Assembly: GCA_964017155.1 (NCBI GenBank) | Contig: OZ024865.1 | Span: forward strand, 43,269,826-43,333,825 | Source: Oasisia sp. SBJ-2009 | Lineage: Eukaryota; Annelida; Polychaeta; Sabellida; Siboglinidae | Length of the DNA: 64,000 bases | Direction: 5' to 3' | Shown: one piece after another, positions 31,282 through 48,620 of the stretch | How the letters are laid out: every line of letters begins with the position of its first letter | How positions within the stretch are numbered: position 1 is the first letter of the stretch | Translations under genes and position numbers: made by a program | The notes under the pieces: generated by a model | What the model was told of the DNA's origin: nothing | Databases searched by the model: none | The model's input: only the letters and a program-made list of their open reading frames with translations

Positions 31282-32387
31282 ACGTTCGCGTTCGCGTTCG
31301 CGTTCGCGTTCGCGTTCGCGTTCGCGTTCGCGTTCGCGTTCGCGTTCGCGTTCGCGTTCGCGTTCGCGTTCGCGTTCGCGTTCGCGTTCGCGTTCGCGTT
31401 CGCGTTCGCGTTCGCGTTCGCGTTCGCGTTCGCGTTCGCGTTCGCGTTCGCGTTCGCGTTCGCGTTCGCGTTCGCGTTCGCGTTCGCGTTCGCGTTCGCG
31501 TTCGCGTTCGCGTTCGCGTTCGCGTTCGCGTTCGCGTTCGCGTTCGCGTTCGCGTTCGCGTTCGCGTTGGCGTTGGCGTTGGCGTTGGCGTTGGCGTTGG
31601 CGTTGGCGTTGGCGTTGGCGTTGGCGTTGGCGTTGGCGTTGGCGTTGGCGTTGGCGTTGGCGTTCGCGTTGGCGTTCGCGTTCGCGTTGGCGTTGGCGTT
31701 GGCGTTGGCGTTGGCGTTGGCGTTGGCGTTGGCGTTGGCGTTGGCGTTGGCGTTGGCGTTGGCGTTGGCGTTGGCGTTGGCGTTGGCGTTGGCGTTGGCG
31801 TTGGCGTTGGCGTTGGCGTTGGCGTTGGCGTTGGCGTTGGCGTTGGCGTTGGCGTTGGCGTTGGCGTTGGCGTTGGCGTTGGCGTTGGCGTTGGCGTTGG
31901 CGTTGGCGTTGGCGTTGGCGTTGGCGTTGGCGTTGGCGTTGGCGTTGGCGTTGGCGTTGGCGTTGGCGTTGGCGTTGGCGTTGGCGTTGGCGTTGGCGTT
32001 GGCGTTGGCGTTGGCGTTGGCGTTGGCGTTGGCGTTGGCGTTGGCGTTGGCGTTCGCGTTCGCGTTCGCGTTCGCGTTCTCGTTCGCGTTCACGTTCACG
32101 TTCACGTTCACGTTCACGTTCACGTTCACGTTCACGTTCACGTTCACGTTCACGTTCACGTTCACGTTCACGTTCACGTTCACGTTCACGTTCACGTTCA
32201 CGTTCACGTTCACGTTCACGTTCACGTTCACGTTCACGTTCACGTTCACGTTCACGTTCACGTTCACGTTCACGTTCACGTTCACGTTCACGTTCACGCT
32301 CACGTTCACGTTCACGTTCACGTTCACGTTCAGGCTCTGCCTTAGCCTCATCCTCAACATCAGGCTCAGTCTCAGGCTCAGGCACTG
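31282..32387. repeat. Hexanucleotide array A, unit 4
   Basis: GTTCGC (31287-31566), GTTGGC with a few GTTCGC interruptions (to about 32055), a short GTTCGC patch, then a long GTTCAC block (32089-32331). It lacks the GTTCCC and GCTCGC blocks seen at 11211 and 21204. Confidence 0.95.
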
Positions 32388-33055
32388 GAAGACACAGTTC
32401 TAATCACGTTGTGTAAATGTCCGAACGATTACGTGGCTATGAAACATTGACTGATGTACACCGTTTTTGTGATGGAGCAATTAAACTGGCATATATAAGT
32501 GGATGTGTTAATAATGCATAATAATGCGTGATTTGTGTAGGCAACCGAAATGTATAACAGACAAAGTAGCGATAGACAGCGGTCACCCTTGCATACATAG
32601 TTTTTGCATCACGTCGACGAAGTATCCCTAGTTCTACTAAAAAAGCAGTCATTTCTCAAAGTGTTTTATATGTTGCAATTGATTAATATTTTATGACGGC
32701 GTCACTCTGTCGAGGTAAGTATCGTTAGCAAGTCAGCCAAAGGAACGTTTTATCATAATCCATCAAAAACAAATCCTACAATGCATGCTAGTCGGGCATA
32801 CATCACCTCTATAAAAACATATACAACCATACATTATTGGTGCTCTGAGACGTTTCATTGAAACAGCTTGTTAGTTTAACGATAAGAAGAGGTATGCCAC
32901 ATGAAATAGTAAAACGTAGTGAAATGTGGCTGATGCTAATATCAGTCATTAAAATAATTCCGTAAAAATGAAACGGAAGCTGTCCCAGTAATTGTATGTT
33001 CGATAGTTTTTCGCATGACATGGTACTGAGGATTTAGTATTTGTCTGAGCTCAGT
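32388..33055. other. Inter-array spacer, unit 4
   Basis: Near copy of 1256-1925; no gene is seen. Confidence 0.6.
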
Positions 33056-33602
<547 letters not shown>

Positions 33603-34165
33603 TAATGTGTTATTTATATAGCGTGATATATCAATACACGATACGGGAATAATTAACACCATACATCATTTATGTATGTATTCGGTCTTTCCTTATCCTT
33701 TGTAAGGGCCGATTAAAAACATCTAAAACGTTTAAACAAATCTTGAAAGTTGACATTCCTTTATCATTGGTATAGTTTAAGTATCATCATCATAAACATA
33801 CCTTTATCAATATAATTCCATTAAATATATGTATAGTACCTTTGTGTTGGACAACTATTTCTTGCCAGTTCACAATAATGTCGTTTTTGTAATCCTTTGC
33901 GTGCATGTACTAATTGCGACTGTATGTCTGCGGCACATTAGTCATCTGAATGTCGCAATGCAACTATTCATTCTTCTATGTAAAATATGCATGTTTTATA
34001 AACAATATGTGTTGTTTTTACTGGAATAATGAGTAAAAATGCTATACTGCTGTGCGCTGTTTATACGAAACAAAATAGTTAGACAACTATGTTGTTTGAC
34101 AAAAAGTCTTAGTCTGACGTGTTAAATCTGCACCAACTTTCCCGCGTGTAAAGATGATGGCAAAG

Positions 34166-34225
34166 TATAAAACAAATTATGACGTGCAACGAAACGTGAT
34201 TTATAGGGTCGCAATGGTATAAATA
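34166..34225 (+). promoter_or_regulatory. Core promoter, gene 4
   Basis: TATAAAA starts at about 34166 and TATAAATA at 34218-34225. The first-exon donor follows at 34296/34297. Confidence 0.65.
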
Positions 34226-34644
34226 CAGAGAACGTTTCATATAACATTACCTTTGGCATCAGTTGACGAACTGTCGGTGACAACGTAGTCTGCTTGGTAA
34301 GTAAGACTGTTCTACTTCTACGGTTATTCTTCTATAATATTCGCAACGTTATGACAGTAAGTCTTACATTTTGTGTGTCGAAAAATGTGAAATGTGAAGT
34401 AAATTGACAGTAGGGGCACGCAACAAGAACACGATAGTTACAATACTTAATCTTTATTCGATACAAGTTATCATGCAATGCACCAGTTGGCCTAGTTGAA
34501 CGTTATCTTCGCATGTGTTGCATTAGCTGATCAAAACTACAACGTTTGATTGTGGCAATAGCTACATTGCATGGATTACGAGAATGGTAAGATGTCATCC
34601 AATTTCCTGACAGTTATGTTTAATTTCAGAATAAAACGGACACC

Positions 34645-34927
34645 ATGGCAAAGTATTTCATCGCGTTGCTGGCGCTAGCTGCCGTGTATGCAGCAGAAGG
34701 TAAGACTCACTTGCGATAGATGTGAATGCACATGAACGCGCAAGCTTGTGTTGGGAGTTTGTGTATGCGTGATTGCATGTTTGGGTTGTTGTTTGTGTAT
34801 ACCTTGCCAAAATATGGTTTTCGGAGAGCACGTGCACTGATATGTACGACTGGGTATCTACATATATACACTCGCTCAAACACACACACTCTCAACAATA
34901 TACTCACACAAACAAATAATATATCTA

Positions 34928-35003
<76 letters not shown>

Positions 35004-35036
35004 ATATAATATAATAATATAAATATATATACTATA

Positions 35037-35110
<74 letters not shown>

Positions 35111-36587
35111 ATATATGTAATCCGGCGTAAGCTTCTGCACGGTTAGTAACGTTCGTACTTGCATGGGCATGTTTTATGAAAGTAACGATGTTCTATTTGA
35201 TGTATATGGGTGTTCTTGTTTTCGTCCTTGTAGCGAACCGGTACGATGGCTGCTTTAACGGCTACGACTACGATTGCTGCAAAAATCGTCACTCCGACCG
35301 CTTCTACCCGTCTCTGGTGAAGCCTTTCCCTTACTACTACCGATGTGTCAACAGGAGAGTTGTGTACGGCCGTTGTGGCGCCAACCGGTGCGTCACAGAG
35401 TCTGGAAGCTGTGGTGAGTCTGACGAAACTATAAAGTAGACATTTGTCTATAGGTGCTTCGAATATGTCAATTATCTGAGTATTATGATAACCTGGTGTG
35501 TTACATTGTTTTATATACACAGTTGCATAATATTGACATTCACATCCCTCAATAGAAATAATATTGGATTTGTTCATTCTTTATTACGTTCAACGATTTA
35601 TTTTGTATGACGTGTAAGGACAGTAATCATTATTATCATCATTTTTAAATATATATATATATATATATTATCAATTATAATAAGATAGGGTAAACTTACT
35701 TTCCCTAGCACCACTAATGTCTACGGAATGTTTATTAATGTATACGTAATGTATTCTTTCACAACCGTCAAAGTAATTGCTACAATGTTTTTACAGTTTA
35801 GCAAAGCTAAGGGAGAGTAGCCACCATTTAACTATCAAATTCCTCTGTGTAATTGAGTTATACCTTCAATGCTGTCAATTCCCAAAGGTAGATGTGGCGA
35901 TATAATTTGTGTGTTTAGGGCTATGTCGGGATCGCTGTAGCTACACCCGCAGTACCTACTCTTACTACTCGAGCTACTTCTCCGGTCGCTACTACTACCA
36001 GTGTAACCGAGGATCATTGAACTACCGCTCGTGTGGACTGAACCAGTCGTACTACCCGGGACTCGGCCGTTGCGGTTCGTGCACAGTTTAAAATGTATTC
36101 ATATATAGTATATTAAGGACAGTGTGACACACTGAGAACGGGTGTTGCATTCTGGTAGAAATGTATACCGTCGTCTAACTGATACGTTGAACATGAATAT
36201 TATTTTCCACGTATTTACATCACATATTCGCACTTTGACAGCGCCAAAACGTATTATATTATGGTTACTGCTGCTGAATTAATCATTGTGATATCTGCTC
36301 ACATCTACTTCTTTTTATTTGCAACATCAGTCGATGTATATTTTATGCTGGGTGCAATGTTATGATTAGCAATGATAAGCATATTGTATTCCGCAGGTTG
36401 CCGAGAGAGTTATTGCGAGAGGCACAACGGCTGGCAGGCGACCCTATGCAATGGATGCGGAAGCTACGTCTACTGCAGATATGGACGTCCCATTCGCTAC
36501 AGGAGATGCCCCTGGAACAGACGTCACTACGACTGTCATCATCGTCGTTGTGTCAACAGGTGCAACAGCTGCTGTGGCCAGCGCTAA
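34645..36587 (+). CDS. Gene 4: secreted Cys/Tyr/Arg-rich protein
   Basis: Exons are 34645-34699, 35234-35413, 35919-36074 or 35919-36091, and 36397-36587. The encoded peptide is identical to genes 1-3. Differences are confined to introns and flanks, such as ACTATAAAGTAG just past the exon 2 donor. Confidence 0.75.
34929..35101. repeat. (TA)n microsatellites, gene 4 intron
   Basis: Two (TA)n runs split by an AT segment, then a short (GT)n. Confidence 0.95.
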
Positions 36588-37624
36588 GCTGATGAAAAGT
36601 AGGTGCTATACCGTATTACCTACGTCAGCAGATTAATGAAAGTTGTTATTCAATAGTCATTGTGATCTTCGATTTCTACTCAATATTGTTGTTTATTAGA
36701 ATACATAATTGCTGGTGTTTATTCACGCCATTCGTGTTATTTTATTAATATTTTTTTTCGAAATGAAACACGTTGCCATCATTTAAATCAATTTTGAAAC
36801 AGGATTCGGAAATTAGATATTATGTTGAACGGTCTTGCTTCATATTTAATTTTACAACACCAATAATGATGGTGTATGAAACATAATTTTTTTATAGTGG
36901 TATTGTTTTTTGGAGAATAATTGTTTATTTCATACTGTTTGGATTGCAATAAGAACTATGCAACTACTTGCGCTATCGTCATTTCAAAGCATAGTTATAT
37001 TGGCTATTAAAGAGGTTTGTTTGGTTTAATTCAGATTCAATATGTGACTGTTTCAGTGGCAGTCACTGGTCAATGTCTTTCGTCAAAGACAGACGCAACA
37101 GGCTGGCAAGTTCTGATGGGAGAATAATCGAATGTCATCTACGTGTTTGCCTGTCTAAACAATGACTTTGTGAATATTTGGCAACAATAAAACTACAACT
37201 GTTCAGTTGATATGCTGTGTTAGCGTCATTATTTCAACAAGTTTAGACGTTATGCAGAACGTTGCTAACCACTACACAATATACCGTGCCTGACACTATG
37301 CATGCTTTCATCAACACATATATGTTTATTGTTATAGTTATCACGCTATTTGTAGAGTGAACTCTCAAGTATTACCTTTTATGTCATTGTACGTTTACTT
37401 ACCATTTAACCACATGGCAATGTGGACAGTAAAAGCAAGATAGTCAGTAACCTAAATAACTATAATAAACTAAACCTGTCAATATTTGGCGTATTTTTAC
37501 TATGAGTAATAATCTGCCGTTAAGCCTCGTGTGATAATAAGTTGAGAACACTTACATATACATGGACATACACGCGCACGCTCACACGTAGAAACACACA
37601 TACACGTACCGTTTAGGTGTCTAG

Positions 37625-37655
<31 letters not shown>

Positions 37656-39810
37656 TATCGCACTCTCTCTCTCTCGCCCTCTCTCTTTCTCTCGCCCTGT
37701 GTGTTGTCTGTTTCTCCTTATTCGCTCATTCACACAGTTGATATGGCGGTTCACATATAAACCAATATATATATGGCTTCGTGTCTACTTTTATATGGAT
37801 GCACACGTGTGCATTTGTCTAAGTGCATCCAGTATAATTGGCTATGTTGTTGTGTTTACGAGAGAACAAATATGATATGTTCCTCTTAGCAGATGGAAAC
37901 GACCAATAGTTCTTTTTTATTTCATGTTCTTGTCACTATTAGACACACAACAAAACAATAGCTCACACTCTATATTATATAGTGCAGTCCAGAAAACAAT
38001 CGATATTGTTTCTGTCCTTATTTTAACCGTTCTGCAGAAAAAAGTTTGTCGGCGGTACGCATATAATGGTCATGTTAAAAAAAAAGAATTAACGTAGTTA
38101 TTGCTACAACTTTTTAAAGAAACGCTAAGTATATATTCTGAGTGAACAACTCGTTTCGTTATCATTAATAACACAAAATGTTACGTTGAACACCATATTC
38201 GAAATTGTTGCTGATTACATGCTCACAATATTTGCGTTTTATTGTTCTCAAATACCATTTTGAGTTAGCTGGAACAGGTTTACAATCTAAACAACAATAA
38301 CATATATTTGGCCGTGATAATAAGTTTTAATGTATGTTCATGTATCAGCGAGTGTCTGCACCAAACATATCTCGCCACGCATTGCAGTACTTTTGAAGTA
38401 GTTTTCTTGTCAAAATGCCTTTGATAGTGTATTTTTTTTCGAGCTGCTTACGCGTTCCTACCTTTATATTATTATGTTTCAATTAAGTTATCGATTCTAA
38501 CTGATGACAACTGATATGAAGCTATGTAAGATTGCTTGTTTAGGGTGAGATGATGCGGTTTTCGTGTGGATGATCGCAACAGTAGGTAATTATTCATTAT
38601 GTATGTTATGGTCGGGTATAGACGCACGCCAATACCGTCATTTTATGCAATGCTACCTGATCAGCTAATTAATTTCATGACAGATGATCTAAGGTATTTT
38701 GGACATTGTTTTTTCATTATTTTATCATATAGCTTATATCGTTGAATTATAAATAGGTGTTCTAATTTTAAAATATTGAACAGTTAAAGATGGGATCAGT
38801 GTGTGCTATAAATTTGCTTTCATCGGTTATTCGGATAGCTATTTTTGAAGTTTAAATAGTCTGCTTATGTTAGCTAAATTGCCACGAATGTTACTATACC
38901 AAGCAACTAGACCAAATGATAAATGGGGTTGAACTAAGGCATTATATATTTGTTTTAATATTCACGACTGTAACAGTGGGTTCAGTTTATTAATTATTAC
39001 TAATAACTGGGCAATGTTCTTGCATTTGTCTTTTGGATTTTTCTTCCAATTAAGGTTTTATCAATCCATATACCTGAATTAAATTCCAACACTTTGTGTA
39101 CGACCTTCTATCCCCTTTTCCGACATCTAAAATTTGTAGTATTTTTATATGAGAATGTGAATACTATGAAACATTCAATGCCATTAGAAAATATATTTTA
39201 TATTACTGTAATTATATATCAATAGATTGATGTCTTATTCGTCTCCTCTAAGCAAGTGTTCGTTATTCACATATCTTCGTCTGCTTCGTCTGACGACACT
39301 GATAATCGTGACGCTGCTGGGATTGTGAAAATGAGGCATTATGTATTTTCTAGGCACACACCTAGCAGTTGGCGTTAAGATGTGGTTCCATCCTCTCACA
39401 AATCAGGGTCATACATCCTTTAAATGGTACGTTTATATGTTTGGACTTTGTTGATCAAAGGTTTAAAATCCCCTACCAGTTTAACATTACTGCCTACGCA
39501 TACACGCCTTTAAAATGTCTGTATAGAATGATAATGGCACTCGCTTAATATTGTCCTCAACTTGTTTACACATATCACAGAAACGTAAACACCAAACTGT
39601 AGTAACATGCATTCTCCTATATGACAGTTGCGATGCATATGCTATGCGTGAGTCTTTGACTGTGAATGTAGGCCGAACCTGTCATGGGTCGATCATCTGG
39701 GATCCGACATGTCAACCTCCATCCGGGGTGGCCACCCGGCCAGGGCCGATTCCATACGCATCCCGTACCGACTAAAATCTTTCTTTGAGAAAATATGCCC
39801 CAACACCCCG
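36588..39810. other. 3' UTR and spacer, unit 4
   Basis: Contains a poly(A) signal at 37186-37191 and the shortest forward (CT)n (37623-37697). The unit 1 insertion site is intact. No gene is seen. Confidence 0.6.
37186..37191 (+). terminator. Poly(A) signal, gene 4
   Basis: AATAAA in the conserved context about 600 bases after the exon 4 stop. Confidence 0.6.
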
Positions 39811-39856
39811 CCCCCCCCCCCCCCGAGTAGTATAAATATAATTCCTAAACATATTC

Positions 39857-39917
<61 letters not shown>

Positions 39918-40634
39918 GTGTATATCTATATATCTATCTCCCTCTCTCGGAGAGCATGATAGTGTGAAAGGATGAGAGGATAAAAGTAAGTCAGCATAAG
40001 ACAATGAGGGTACGCGATAATGAGAGTATGAAAGTATGAACAGTATGACATACAGTATAACAGTATGAAAGAATGGTAGTGTGAGAATAAGATAGCATAA
40101 TGAAATGAAGGTAAGAGGATATGAGAGTATGTGACTATAAGAATATAAGAATAGGTGAGAGGATGAATGAATGAGAAGATGAAACTATGAGAATACGAGA
40201 GTATGAGAGCAGGACACTATGATAGTATGCGATTACGAGAGGACGAAAATATGCTAGTATAACAGTTTGAAAGTATAAGAGGACGAACGAATGATAGTGT
40301 GAGAGTATGAAAATATGAACATATGAAAATATGAATGTATGAAAGAATGACAGTATGGCAGCATTACAGTATAGGAGTAAGAGATAATGAGAGCGTGAAA
40401 GTTTGAGAGAATGAGAGTATGAAACTATGATACTATGATAGTATGATATTATGAGAATATGATAATTATGAAAGTGTGGAAATGTTGTTAATGTATTGTG
40501 AAAGTGTTGTGAAAGCGTGGACATCTGAAAACCTAATGTATGATTGTATGAATGAATGACATGTTGAATATGTGAAAATATGAATGAAATATTGACGAAA
40601 TGAAATAATGAATTAATGCATTAAAATATGAAAG
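39811..40634. repeat. Poly-C, (TA)n and TATGA minisatellite, unit 4
   Basis: C tract about 39811-39824, (TA)n about 39859-39914, TATGA-type minisatellite from 39949. Confidence 0.88.
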
Positions 40635-41216
40635 TATTGGCGTAAGAATTTGAGAAGTATGCACGCCATTATTTGAACAAACAGCAGTTTATCTGTCAAT
40701 GCGTAAATTACTATCAATGTGTTTTTTTTCGAGAGTGAGAGAGCGAGCGGATGTGCGTGTTTTTTATGTTCGAGTTGATGCGAGGTACGGGGTAGAGAGA
40801 GACAGACAGAGTTCGCATACAAGTGCGTCAATCATTGTGTCAGTTTTTGTGTGTTATTGCGTGCTCGAGTGTTGCGTGTTTGAATGTATGTAACTGTTTT
40901 TGTTTGTTTCATCTGACATGTCTAACGTAGGTGCGCCAGTGGTTTTCACAACAGTCAGAATTTTGCTGTCGGAGGTGTTTGATTGGTTTATGATACATTG
41001 CTCCGTTACCTGACTTGCTAACGCAGAGAAGCACCAACGGAGAGCTGTGCTGCGACACAGTTTGAAGACAAAAACACAGCTTACATATACCGACGTTCCA
41101 AATAAGACTAGACTTTCGCGATCTACACTGAAAGCTGGATTGACATTTCAACAATATATCTTGAATATGTGTTACGATTATGAGAAATTAGTTAGATGCA
41201 AAATAACAAACAAGTT
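40635..41216. other. Spacer before array A, unit 4/5 boundary
   Basis: Near copy of 10633-11210; no gene is seen. Confidence 0.5.
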
Positions 41217-41232
41217 TCACGTTCGCGTTCGC

Positions 41233-41263
<31 letters not shown>

Positions 41264-42630
41264 CTCACGCTCACGCTCACGCTCACGCTCACGCTCACGC
41301 TCACGCTCACGCTCACGCTCACGCTCACGCTCACGCTCACGCTCACGCTCACGCTCACGCTCACGCTCACGCTCACGCTCACGCTCACGCTCACGCTCAC
41401 GCTCACGCTCACGCTCACGCTCACGCTCACGCTCACGCTCACGCTCACGCTCACGCTCACGCTCACGCTCACGCTCACGTTCACGTTCACGTTCACGTTC
41501 ACGTTCACGTTCACGTTCACGTTCACGTTCACGTTCACGTTCACGTTCACGTTCACGTTCACGTTCACGTTCACGTTCACGTTCACGTTCACGTTCACGT
41601 TCACGTTCACGTTCACGTTCACGTTCACGTTCACGTTCACGTTCACGTTCACGTTCACGTTCACGTTCACGTTCACGTTCACGTTCACGTTCACGTTCAC
41701 GTTCACGTTCACGTTCACGTTCACGTTCACGTTCACGTTCACGTTCACGTTCACGTTCACGTTCACGTTCACGTTCACGTTCACGTTCACGTTCACGTTC
41801 ACGTTCACGTTCACGTTCACGTTCACGTTCACGTTCACGTTCACGTTCACGTTCACGTTCACGTTCACGTTCACGTTCACGTTCACGTTCACGTTCACGT
41901 TCACGTTCACGTTCACGTTCACGTTCACGTTCACGTTCACGTTCACGTTCACGTTCACGTTCACGTTCACGTTCACGTTCACGTTCACGTTCACGTTCAC
42001 GTTCACGTTCACGTTCACGTTCACGTTCACGTTCACGTTCACGTTCACGTTCACGTTCACGTTCACGTTCACGTTCACGTTCACGTTCACGTTCACGTTC
42101 ACGTTCACGTTCACGTTCACGTTCACGTTCACGTTCACGTTCACGTTCACGTTCACGTTCACGTTCACGTTCACGTTCACGTTCACGTTCACGTTCACGT
42201 TCACGTTCACGTTCACGTTCACGTTCACGTTCACGTTCACGTTCACGTTCACGTTCACGTTCACGTTCACGTTCACGTTCACGTTCACGTTCACGTTCAC
42301 GTTCACGTTCACGTTCACGTTCACGTTCACGTTCACGTTCACGTTCACGTTCACGTTCACGTTCACGTTCACGTTCACGTTCACGTTCACGTTCACGTTC
42401 ACGTTCACGTTCACGTTCACGTTCACGTTCACGTTCACGTTCACGTTCACGTTCACGTTCACGTTCACGTTCACGTTCACGTTCACGTTCACGTTCACGT
42501 TCACGTTCACGTTCACGTTCACGTTCACGTTCACGTTCACGTTCACGTTCACGTTCACGTTCACGTTCACGTTCAGGCTCTGCCTTAGCCTCATCCTCAA
42601 CATCAGGCTCAGTCTCAGGTTCAGGCACTG
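41217..42630. repeat. Hexanucleotide array A, unit 5
   Basis: Longest array A: a few GTTCGC, then GCTCAC (about 41262-41478), then a nearly pure GTTCAC block of about 1.1 kb to 42575, and the usual degenerate edge. The GTTGGC block present in the other arrays is missing. Confidence 0.95.
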
Positions 42631-43298
42631 GAAGACACAGTTCTAATCACGTTGTGTAAATGTCCGAACGATTACGTGGCTATGAAATATTGACTGATGT
42701 ACACCGTTTTTGTGATGGAGCAATTAAACTGGCATATATAAGTGGATGTGTTAATAATGCATAATAGTGCGTGATTTGTGTAGGCAACCGAAAAGTATAA
42801 CAGACAAAGTAGCGATAGACAGCGGTCACCCTTGCATACATAGTTTTTGCATCACGTCGACGAAGTATCCCTAGTTCTATTAAAAAAGCAGTCATTTCTC
42901 AAAGTGTTTTATATGTTGCAATTGATTAAACTTTGATGACGGCGTCACTCTGTCGAGGTAGGTATCGTTAGCAATTCAGCCAAAGGAACGTTTTATCATA
43001 ATCCACCAAAAACAAATCCGACAATGCATGCTAGTCGGGCATACATCACCTCTACAAAAACATATACAACCATACATTATTGGTGCTCTGAGACGTTTCA
43101 TTGAAACAGCTTGTTAGTTTAACGATAAGAAGAGGTATGCCACATGAAATAGTAAAACGTAGTGAAATGTGGCTGATGCTAATATCAGTCATTAAAATAA
43201 TTCCGTAAAAATGAAACGGAAGCTGTCCCAGTAATTGTATGTTCGATTGTTTTTCGCATGACATGGTACTGAGGATTTAGTATTTGTCTGAGCTCAGT
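42631..43298. other. Inter-array spacer, unit 5
   Basis: Copy of 1256-1925 with more substitutions than in units 2-4; no gene is seen. Confidence 0.6.
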
Positions 43299-43664
<366 letters not shown>

Positions 43665-43715
43665 CTAATGTGTTATTTATATAGCGTGATATATCAATAC
43701 ACGATACGGGAATAA

Positions 43716-43739
43716 TTTTTACCGCGCCCGCGGTAAAAA
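43716..43739. other. 24-nt perfect hairpin at a promoter deletion, unit 5
   Basis: Ten-base arms TTTTTACCGC and GCGGTAAAAA flank a GCCC loop. The hairpin lies exactly between sequence matching unit 4 up to 33654 and sequence matching it again from 34282. About 627 bp present in units 1-4, including both TATA boxes and most of the non-coding exon, are missing. The donor at 43752/43753 survives. Confidence 0.85.
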
Positions 43740-44058
43740 CGTAGTCTGCTTGGTAAGTAAGAATGTTCTACGGTTATTCTTCTATAATATTCGCAACGTT
43801 ATGACAGTAAGTCTTACATTTTGTGTGTCGAAAAATTTGAAATGTGAAGTAAATTGACACAACAAGAACACGATAGTTACAATACTTAATCTTTATTCGA
43901 TACAAGTTATTATGCAATGCACCAATTGGCCTAGTTGAACGTTAGCTTCGCATGTGTTGCATTAGCTGATCAAAACTACAACGTTTGATTGTGGCAATAG
44001 CTACATCTACATCCAATTTCCTGACATTGATGTTTAATTTCAGAATAAAACGGACACC

Positions 44059-46276
<2,218 letters not shown>

Positions 46277-47313
46277 GCTGATAAAAAAGAAGCTGATACG
46301 CTGTATTACGTACGTTGGCAGATTTATGAAAATAATAATTGATTAGTTATTTCCTTCTTCGAATTATACTCAATATTGTTGTTTATTAGACTATACAATT
46401 GTTGGCGTTTATTCACGCGATTCGTTTTATTTTATCAATCCTTTATCGAAATAAAACATGTTTCATTCTGTTAAATCAATCTTGAAACAGTATTCGGAAA
46501 CTAGATAGTATGTTGAACGGTCATGCATCATCTTATATGGTACAGCACCAATAATTATAATATTATTTTATAATTATGGTGGTGTATCAATCAGAATTTT
46601 TTTGCAGTGGTATTGTGTTTGAGAATAATTGTTTATTTCATACTGTTTGAATTGCATTAAGAACTATACAACTACTTCCGCTATCGTCTTTTCAAAGCAT
46701 TGTCATATTGACTATTAAAGAGGTGTGTTTAGTTTAATTCAGATTCAATATGTGACTGTTTTAGTGGCAATCACTGGTCAATGTCTTTCGCCGAAGACAG
46801 ACGGAACAGGCTGGCAAAGGCTGATGGGAGAATAATTGAATATCATCAATATGTTCGCCTGTCTAAACAATGACTAAGTGAATATTTGTCAACAATAAAA
46901 CTACAAATGTTCATTTGATATGCTGTTTCAGCGTCATTATTTCAAACAGTTTAGAAGTTAAGCAGAACAAGTCACCGTGCCGGACAACATGGACGCTTTC
47001 ATCAACACGTATATTTTTATTGTTCTACTTGTCACACTATTTGTCCTGTGAAATCCCAAGTTCTACCTTTTATGTCATTGTACGTTTACTTACCATTTAT
47101 CCACATGGCAATGTGGACAGTAAAAGGAAGATACCCAGTAACCTATTCATAATAAACTAAACTGTCAACATTTGGCGTATTTTTACTACGAGCAATAATC
47201 TGCCGTTTAACCACATAATGATGTGATAATTTGTTTAGAACACTTACATATACTGAGACAGACACGCGCACACTCACAAGTAGAAACATACGTACACGTA
47301 CAGTTTAGGTATC
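46277..47313. other. 3' UTR and spacer, unit 5
   Basis: Homologous to 5550-6583 but clearly diverged, with many substitutions and small indels. The AATAAA at 46894-46899 is kept. No other gene is seen. Confidence 0.55.
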
Positions 47314-47316
47314 TAG

Positions 47317-47348
<32 letters not shown>

Positions 47349-47404
47349 ATCTATCTCTCTTGCTCTCTCTTTATCTATCTCTCTCTATCTCTCTCTGTCT
47401 CTTC

Positions 47405-47437
<33 letters not shown>
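47314..47437. repeat. (CT)n microsatellite, unit 5
   Basis: A CTCT run with TTGATCTAT and TTCGT breaks, at the place equivalent to 6584-6690. Confidence 0.95.
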
Positions 47438-47439
<2 letters not shown>

Positions 47440-48556
47440 GCCTTTCGTATGTCTCTGTCCCTGTATATTCTCTGTTTCTCCTTTTTCGCTCATTGCACAA
47501 TTATTTTGCCGGTTCACATATAAACCCAATATTAAAATGGCTACGTATCTACTTTTATACGGATGCACACGTGTGCATGTGTCTAAGTTCATCCAATATA
47601 ATTGGCAATATTGTTGTGTTTATGAGAACAAACATGTACCTCTTAGCACATGGAAACGACCATTAGTCCTTTTTAATTTCAAGTTCTTGTGACTACCCGA
47701 CCCAGCACAAAACAATATCTCAAACACTATATTATATAGTGCAGTCGAGAAAACAATAAACATTGTTTCTGTCCTTGTTTAAACTGTTCTATGAAAAAAA
47801 GAGTTTGTCGGCGGTACGCATATTCGTCATATTTAAAAACACGCAAGGTGTCTAAGCAATTAACAATGTTATTGCTACACCTTTGTAAACACACGTTAAA
47901 TATATAATTTGAGTAAATAACTCGTTTTGTTATCATTAAAAACTCAACATATTACGGTGAACACCATATACGAAATTCTAGCTGATTACGTGCTCACAAT
48001 ATGTGCGTTTTGATGTTCTCAAATGTCATGTCACCCAAACAGTTAGTGTTTTTTTTCCAGGAAGCTAATTTGCCATTTGTTTGAGTTAGCTGGAACACGT
48101 TTACAATCTAAACAACAAAAATATATGTTTGACTGTGAGAATAAATGTTTATGTATCTGCACTGATACACTAATGTCTGCACCACACATACGTCGCCACG
48201 CCTCACAGTACTTTTGAAGATTTCTTTTCTTTCAGTTGCATTCTTCTCAAAACGTCTTTGCTCGGGAATTCTTTTTCGAACTGCTTACGCGGTCCTGCCT
48301 TAGTGTTATTATCTTTCTATTAAGTTCTCGATTCTAACTGATGACAACTGATACGAAGCTTGCTTTTGGTGAGATGATGCATTTTTCATGTAGGTGATCA
48401 CAACAGTAGGTGTTTATTCATTATGTATGTGATAGTCGTGTACACACGCACGCCAATACAGTAAATTTATGCAATGCTACCTGAACAGGTAAGCAAATTG
48501 GGTTTTGTTCGTATGTGTGACAAACAGACAGACAGAGATGCAGAGTGAGATAACAC

Positions 48557-48560
<4 letters not shown>
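47438..48560. other. Diverged spacer, unit 5
   Basis: Recognisably related to 6691-8700 of unit 1 (minus its insert) up to about 48,480, where similarity to the other units stops. No gene is seen. Confidence 0.5.
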
Positions 48561-48595
<35 letters not shown>

Positions 48596-48620
48596 AGAGA
48601 GAGAGAGAGAGAGAGAGAGA
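48561..48620. repeat. (AG)n with G8 interruption
   Basis: AG dinucleotide repeat of about 60 bp broken by a run of eight G near 48590. Confidence 0.9.
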
